From: a virus
Virus record (IMG/VR): IMGVR_UViG_3300048800_000003
Location: 1 to 20,485 of that record
DNA: 20,485 nt
Reading direction: 5' to 3' (one strand)
How positions within the stretch are numbered: position 1 is the first letter of the stretch; each line of letters begins with the position of its first letter. Below are positions 17,039 to 20,485 of this stretch, piece after piece. The translations under genes were made by a program, and so were the position numbers. Below the pieces are notes generated by a model. The model searched no databases. It saw only the letters and a list, made by a program, of their open reading frames with translations, and was not told the DNA's origin.

Positions 17039-17637
17039 ACGTTCAAACTCAAAAAAAAATCAAGAACTGGATATGTATCCTTTGCTAATGCTTTCTCTTT
17101 AAATAATCTTGCTCTATGCTCTAAATTTAATATATCTCTTCTTTGAAATGGATCTTGTTCATATCTTATCTCACCAGTCTCTTCATCCTTAAATGATTTA
17201 CCAGGTCTTATAAGAACTGCTAGAGCTCTATAAACATATTCAAATCCTTTATATTGAGTTTGTAATGTTTTAATAGAAGAATATTCACCTGAGTTAAGAT
17301 CACTTATATCTTTTCTAAGTTTGATAACATATAATATACCATCCAATTCAAATGATTCGGGTAGTTTATTAAATGATGATACCTTTGTGATTAAAGGAAC
17401 TAAGCTAGTTTGTATTTCATTTAACTCACCCATTGTAAGTTCGTCTAATTCATATTCAGGAACACCAACTAATATATCAGTCATTGTTCTTACCTTTAAA
17501 TAATTAATAGGTGTATTGATCTCCTCACCTGGTTGGATTGTTTGAAGTATTTCCTGGAAGTCTAAGTATTGACCTAGCTTTAATTCATCCCAGCTTTCTG
17601 GTGTATTATATTCTTTATTGTTAAACTTAAATTTCAT
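16802..17637 (-). CDS. Predicted -1 frameshift product: tail assembly chaperone G-T type fusion, 278 aa
   Basis: The run GA-T9-GAG at 17061-17048 encodes Asp-Phe-Phe-Leu in the upstream frame and contains a T TTT TTT slip heptamer. In the -1 frame a TGA lies just upstream of the T-run (17062-17060), and the frame is open from there through the 78-residue segment. The upstream frame ends with TGA only about 15 bases after the heptamer. A slip would give ...[16 protein letters not shown]..., 278 residues (195 + 5 + 78). This is the gpG/gpGT layout known from lambda-like phages. I saw no clear downstream stem-loop. Transcriptional slippage on nine T is another option. The layout is seen directly; use of the shift is inference. 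Confidence 0.65.
17035..17637 (-). CDS. Tail assembly chaperone, upstream frame (G-like), 200 aa
   Basis: It most likely binds the tape measure protein and recruits tube subunits, then leaves the finished tail. The start, [20 protein letters not shown] (about 4-23), follows the 'f.g.ey..P.sWdEl.lgqyl' opening of tail chaperones from Bacteroidota phages. The rest is mainly helical and charged, with [15 protein letters not shown] in the middle and a basic stretch ([20 protein letters not shown]) near the end. It begins 36 bases after the terminase stop, which is an uncommon neighbour for this gene. It ends at a TGA overlapped by the next ATG, next to the T9 slip site. Confidence 0.65.
   Translation of the reverse strand: MKFKFNNKEYNTPESWDELKLGQYLDFQEILQTIQPGEEINTPINYLKVRTMTDILVGVPEYELDELTMGELNEIQTSLVPLITKVSSFNKLPESFELDGILYVIKLRKDISDLNSGEYSSIKTLQTQYKGFEYVYRALAVLIRPGKSFKDEETGEIRYEQDPFQRRDILNLEHRARLFKEKALAKDTYPVLDFFLSLNV
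17051..17059 (-). promoter_or_regulatory. Predicted -1 slippery site (run of nine T)
   Basis: Nine T in a row on the coding strand, read GAT TTT TTT TTG in the upstream frame. It is the only T-run of this length that I noticed in the coding sequences here, and it lies precisely in the short overlap that is open in both frames (between the -1 frame TGA at 17062-17060 and the 0 frame TGA at 17037-17035). It could act by ribosomal frameshift or by polymerase slippage. Confidence 0.65.
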
Positions 17638-17673
17638 ACATTAGATAATAGATTTTTATGTTTTTATATTCAC

Positions 17674-18858
17674 TTAAAACTTAAATGTTCGTATTTGTGT
17701 TCTTTTAGGATTATATGCTTTATTACTTACCTTATGAGAATGTATTGCATATCTTGTAGCATCCAATATATCATCCCAAAGCTTTACTGGTTCATCTAAT
17801 ACTCTTTGACCATCCATTTTCCAGCTATATAATCTATATTCTTTTAATAAATTAATTGAATTAACCTCTACAAATATCTCAGCGGACTTAACACTATCTA
17901 TTCCTTCTTTAACAGACTTATTAGAAGAGTAAGCATTTAATCCAGTGGTCTTTAGTTGAGCTATAATATCTGGTCTGGCACTATCACAATAGATTGGTTT
18001 GTTATCTGATATTAGTTCCCTTATCTTAGTACATAAATCATTAACGGTGATTTGATTCTCATATAATAGTTCTTCTATATAAACTTTATTATCAATAAAA
18101 GTTGTTTTAACTAACCCAGAGTGGTGATTATAACCAAAGTCTAACCCATAACACCAATCACTTGATGTGACTTTATCAGAGAATAGTTTAAAATGATTGT
18201 ATATTCTAGATCTAGCTATTGGTCTCTCACCTAAAGCATATATCTTATAATAATTTTCATCTGTATTAATCAACCCTTCTATCTCATCTATTTGATTCTG
18301 TCCTAAAAAGGTATTATCTTTATAAGTAGATTTGATTAGGATCGATTTGGGTTGTTTTATTATTTCATAGATGAAATGCTCAGTGTCGGATGGATTGAAG
18401 TCAAGGAAGATAGTCCCTGTTGTTCTGAGAGCTAATTGAATGTATTCATCATAGCTAATTTCATTAGCCTCATTGATATAGAGTATGTCCCTTTTCTTAC
18501 CTCTAAGGTTTTGTCCATCAATAGTTGCTAAGAACTTAACCTGAGAGCCATTATCAAACTCATAAATATTCTGAGTCATATTATGTTTAGTCTCTTTATA
18601 TAGATTTAATTCTTTAATTATCTCAAAGAAGTCACCCATAGATGAGTCTCGTAGTGATGGTAGAGTCTTTCTAACTATTGTTATATATATACCAGGTTGT
18701 TTAAAACAAAGATATACCATCAATTGTAGTAGTGACCAGGTCTTTGATGATCTTGAACCACCTTGATTAAGTATATATCGATTGCCTGCTTCATAAGCCG
18801 CTAAATTATCATCAAAGATGGGAGTAACTTTAAAGTGTAGTTCATTCTTCGGAATCAT
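17674..18858 (-). CDS. terL: Terminase large subunit (ATPase and nuclease), 394 aa
   Basis: This is the packaging motor and DNA-cutting enzyme, bound to portal and small terminase. The N-terminal ATPase has a Walker A, GGSRSSKTWS (33-42), with Lys39, and a Walker B, RDILYINEANE (123-133), with catalytic Glu130. FLDFNPS (151-157) is the coupling motif. The C-terminal RNase H-like nuclease shows Asp240 in YGLDFGYNHH, Asp292 in IYCDSARPDI and Asp363/Asp366 in WDDILDATRYAIHS. All key residues are present, so it looks active. The 'GGSRSSKT' form and 'LDFGYNH' resemble the PBSX-like terminase group. Length 394 is in the normal range. Its start overlaps the end of the small terminase gene by 17 bases. 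Confidence 0.93.
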   Translation of the reverse strand: MIPKNELHFKVTPIFDDNLAAYEAGNRYILNQGGSRSSKTWSLLQLMVYLCFKQPGIYITIVRKTLPSLRDSSMGDFFEIIKELNLYKETKHNMTQNIYEFDNGSQVKFLATIDGQNLRGKKRDILYINEANEISYDEYIQLALRTTGTIFLDFNPSDTEHFIYEIIKQPKSILIKSTYKDNTFLGQNQIDEIEGLINTDENYYKIYALGERPIARSRIYNHFKLFSDKVTSSDWCYGLDFGYNHHSGLVKTTFIDNKVYIEELLYENQITVNDLCTKIRELISDNKPIYCDSARPDIIAQLKTTGLNAYSSNKSVKEGIDSVKSAEIFVEVNSINLLKEYRLYSWKMDGQRVLDEPVKLWDDILDATRYAIHSHKVSNKAYNPKRTQIRTFKF

Positions 18859-19252
18859 TTGATGGTGCTCTTCTTTGTGTATCTATTCTAATAACTTCTG
18901 GAATAGATATGGTACCTGAATGTTCAACCTTATCGACAACTAATTGGGCTATCTTATCCCTCTGTAATCTATATTTACGCGCTAATTCCTTGTCTCCGGA
19001 TAATTCCGATCTATTTATGAGAGAATCATATTCAGCTACTGCTTGCTCACGATCTATCTTGGATTGTTCTCTGAGAAAAGAATATACGATGGTTAAATAT
19101 CTTTCTATTTGTCTTCTACCAATACCCCATTCTTTACTACATATATCAATCACTTGATATACTTTATAACCTAATGCGATTAGATCTAATACCCTTTGTA
19201 CTCTTATCTCTCTGTCTATTTTACAACTTGCTTTTGCCATATTAATTTTCAT
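18842..19252 (-). CDS. terS: Terminase small subunit, 136 aa
   Basis: It likely recognises phage DNA and hands it to the large subunit. A helix-turn-helix like region lies at about residues 23-60 (LIALGYKVYQVIDICSKEWG, then IGRRQIERYL), followed by a long helix with alternating charge (LREQSKIDREQAVAEYDSLI; about 62-98) that would form the oligomeric ring, and a short Ser/Pro-rich tail ending NDSEE. The pattern 'Gyxxxxi...cskewgigrRqieRYl' is typical of small terminases from Bacteroidota phages. It precedes and overlaps terL by 17 bases. A later start at residue 5 (MAKASC) is equally possible. Confidence 0.8.
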   Translation of the reverse strand: MKINMAKASCKIDREIRVQRVLDLIALGYKVYQVIDICSKEWGIGRRQIERYLTIVYSFLREQSKIDREQAVAEYDSLINRSELSGDKELARKYRLQRDKIAQLVVDKVEHSGTISIPEVIRIDTQRRAPSNDSEE

Positions 19253-19284
19253 TTTACGTCTTCCCTTGACCCCATTGAATAGAA

Positions 19285-19638
19285 CTATCCTTTAAAATAT
19301 TCACTCAGTCTTTTAAATAAACTATCATTAGAACTATTCTTTTGTAGATAAGTTATATAACTAAATGTGAATATTTGTTTAATAGATGCCATCCAATCAT
19401 CTCTGTGATGCTTTGATATAACCATTCCTCTTATATTTAAATCAAAATCATCTTTGGATAAGTATTTACCAGCACATTTACAATCTTCTACTTCACCAAG
19501 TTCGATTGCTCCCTTAATCTTTGTAATGAACTCATCATTGAAATATTTCTTTGATAGGTATTCATTGAAGTTAATGTTATCTTTAACACTAACAAGATAG
19601 GTGAATAGTTCTTTTGATATTTGATTATATGTTTTCAA
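19285..19638 (-). CDS. Small protein, 117 aa, function unknown
   Basis: No family was recognised. The sequence is mostly helical with CKCAGKYLSKDDFDLNIRGM in the middle and an aromatic-rich end (FTFSYITYLQK). A Cys-Lys-Cys pair near residue 53, together with the Cys-x-Cys of the next gene, could bind metal, but too few ligands are visible to claim it. Its start overlaps the stop of the 75-residue gene (ATGA), so the two are co-translated. It sits just upstream of the small terminase gene. Confidence 0.5.
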   Translation of the reverse strand: MKTYNQISKELFTYLVSVKDNINFNEYLSKKYFNDEFITKIKGAIELGEVEDCKCAGKYLSKDDFDLNIRGMVISKHHRDDWMASIKQIFTFSYITYLQKNSSNDSLFKRLSEYFKG

Positions 19639-19862
19639 TTTATAAATAGGGATGCGTTTTTGGATGTAAAGTCTCTTAGTTTAGTCCAGTAGTTGGATAT
19701 ACCGAATTGACAATTACAATTGGATAGAATAGGTCTAGGTGCAGTAGAATCAATATATTCTTTATATAGTTCATATATCTGATCTATTTGAGTAGAGTTT
19801 GGATTAATAATCCTAGCTAATTCTTGTAGAGTAACTAAATCTGATTTTATATACCTGTTCAT
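19635..19862 (-). CDS. Small protein, 75 aa, function unknown
   Basis: A mainly helical protein: LVTLQELARIINPN, then IDQIYELYKEYID (about 27-39), then a Cys-Asn-Cys turn (about 49-51) and ISNYWTKLRDF. A pattern of 'iy.lYk.yid...C.C...ISnYW..lr.' occurs in small proteins of Bacteroidota phages that I recall without a named function. It overlaps both neighbours by four bases (ATGA), a tight co-translated set before the terminase genes. Confidence 0.5.
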   Translation of the reverse strand: MNRYIKSDLVTLQELARIINPNSTQIDQIYELYKEYIDSTAPRPILSNCNCQFGISNYWTKLRDFTSKNASLFIN

Positions 19863-20140
19863 TCTAACGTTATTTTATTTATATAAGCTCCTATGAACTT
19901 TGTATATAGCCCAGCGATGAAATAAGACGCACTGGCGACATAAATATCACCGGAGATAGCCCAACCTATCCAAAAACTACAACACTGCAAACACGATAAA
20001 ACAAGTTTTAAAACGTATTTGAAGAAATTTGGTTTTAACTCCGTCCATTTCATATCAACAATCCATTTAAATGCTGGGAATTCTACTATTACATTTGCTA
20101 GTAATAGGATTTTAATAATCATAAGGCTTGTCATCAACAT
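19859..20140 (-). CDS. Small membrane protein, DUF1360-like, 93 aa
   Basis: Three hydrophobic stretches can be seen: MIIKILLLANVIVEF (about 7-21), FKYVLKLVLSCLQCCSFWIGWAIS interrupted by two charged residues (40-63), and IYVASASYFIAGLYTKFIGA (about 67-86). The CLQCCSFWIGW segment fits the 'C..C.sFW.gw' motif of the DUF1360 small membrane proteins. A holin-like role is possible but unsupported. The ATG at 20140 overlaps the upstream gene by 29 bases; the later ATG at 20122 (residue 7) gives an overlap of only 11 bases and is perhaps the real start. Confidence 0.55.
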   Translation of the reverse strand: MLMTSLMIIKILLLANVIVEFPAFKWIVDMKWTELKPNFFKYVLKLVLSCLQCCSFWIGWAISGDIYVASASYFIAGLYTKFIGAYINKITLE

Positions 20141-20485
20141 ATTTAATATTTTTCTTTTTGTATATGAATTTAATATACTTTTCTTTTAATTCATTTGGTA
20201 AATGTTTAATAATTTCTTTCTCACTCTTTCTTGTATATCTTAATATTGCTTGATAGTTAATATCAGTTCTAGCACTTATCTCTCTTAATGTTAATCCTTC
20301 TTTAATATGTAACATAAGATTAATATACCATTCTGGTTTCAACTTCATATACACATTCTTCTCTAAGTATTCTCCAATTTCATTTAGTGTCTCCACATAA
20401 TCATTTAATTCTTCATTGATATTCGAATTCCAATCCGTTATCTCTACAAAGTTTATAATCGATCCCTTATTATAGTTTCCTTTAT
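20112..20485 (-). CDS. Helix-turn-helix protein, 5' end beyond window
   Basis: The frame stays open from its stop at 20112 to the right edge of the window. A GTG at 20396 would give a 94-residue protein, but the same frame continues upstream without a stop (reading KGNYNKGSIINFVEITDWN and NINEELNDY), so the start is probably outside. A helix-turn-helix is suggested by LTLREISARTDINYQAILRY (about 35-54 counted from the GTG), like homeodomain or sigma region 4-type motifs, preceded by a helical arm. A Lys-rich C-terminal part ends KKNIKYVDDKPYDY. It may bind DNA as a regulator or in packaging; the role is not known. Confidence 0.55.
   Translation of the reverse strand, partial: KGNYNKGSIINFVEITDWNSNINEELNDYVETLNEIGEYLEKNVYMKLKPEWYINLMLHIKEGLTLREISARTDINYQAILRYTRKSEKEIIKHLPNELKEKYIKFIYKKKNIKYVDDKPYDY

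Noticed and set aside
1-20485. Stop codon reassignment as in some crAss-like phages
   Set aside because: All supported genes read through fully in the standard code, with normal stops at expected ends, so no recoding is needed.

Overview
The window looks like about 20 kb of the packaging and virion-structure region of a tailed phage (Caudoviricetes, HK97-type head, tape-measure tail). It could also be a prophage segment, but no bacterial gene is visible. The DNA is AT-rich, every supported gene lies on the minus strand, and the genes are packed with ATGA/TAATG overlaps or gaps of a few dozen bases. Gene starts are preceded by A/T-rich leaders (for example AATAAATAAA) and lack clear Shine-Dalgarno sequences. 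Several families (portal, connector, tail completion, tail chaperone, tail proteins) have the look of phages of Bacteroidota. The host assignment is therefore an inference from style, not proof.

In the direction of transcription, from high to low coordinates: (1) 20485-19285, a 5'-truncated helix-turn-helix gene, a small membrane protein and two small unknowns. (2) 19252-17674, small and large terminase. (3) 17637-16802, a tail assembly chaperone pair that shows a textbook -1 frameshift layout on a run of nine T. (4) 16802-13896, a 968-residue protein joining a tail-completion-like N-terminus to collagen-like and tail-fibre segments. (5) 13879-11857, a 75-residue unknown, a PurD-like ATP-grasp enzyme and an HK97 gp10-like tail completion protein. 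(6) 11855-9717, a tape measure protein. (7) 9702-7245, prohead protease, scaffold-like protein and major capsid protein. (8) 7161-3646, a tube-like structural protein, a transcription terminator, two small unknowns, the portal, the head-tail connector and a very small protein. (9) 3658-1, two large tail proteins, the last running off the left edge.

Together the genes form a nearly complete virion assembly line: DNA packaging motor, portal, procapsid (protease, scaffold, capsid), connector, and tail (chaperone, tape measure, completion proteins, distal tail). The order is unusual. The tail chaperone, a fibre and the tape measure sit between the terminase and the head genes, and the portal comes after the capsid gene. 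The observations most worth following are the ATP-grasp enzyme embedded among structural genes, the fusion of a tail-end protein to a collagen-like fibre, and the predicted frameshift. No tRNA, CRISPR array, integrase, transposon or attachment site was seen, and there is no gene-free stretch longer than about 90 bases.
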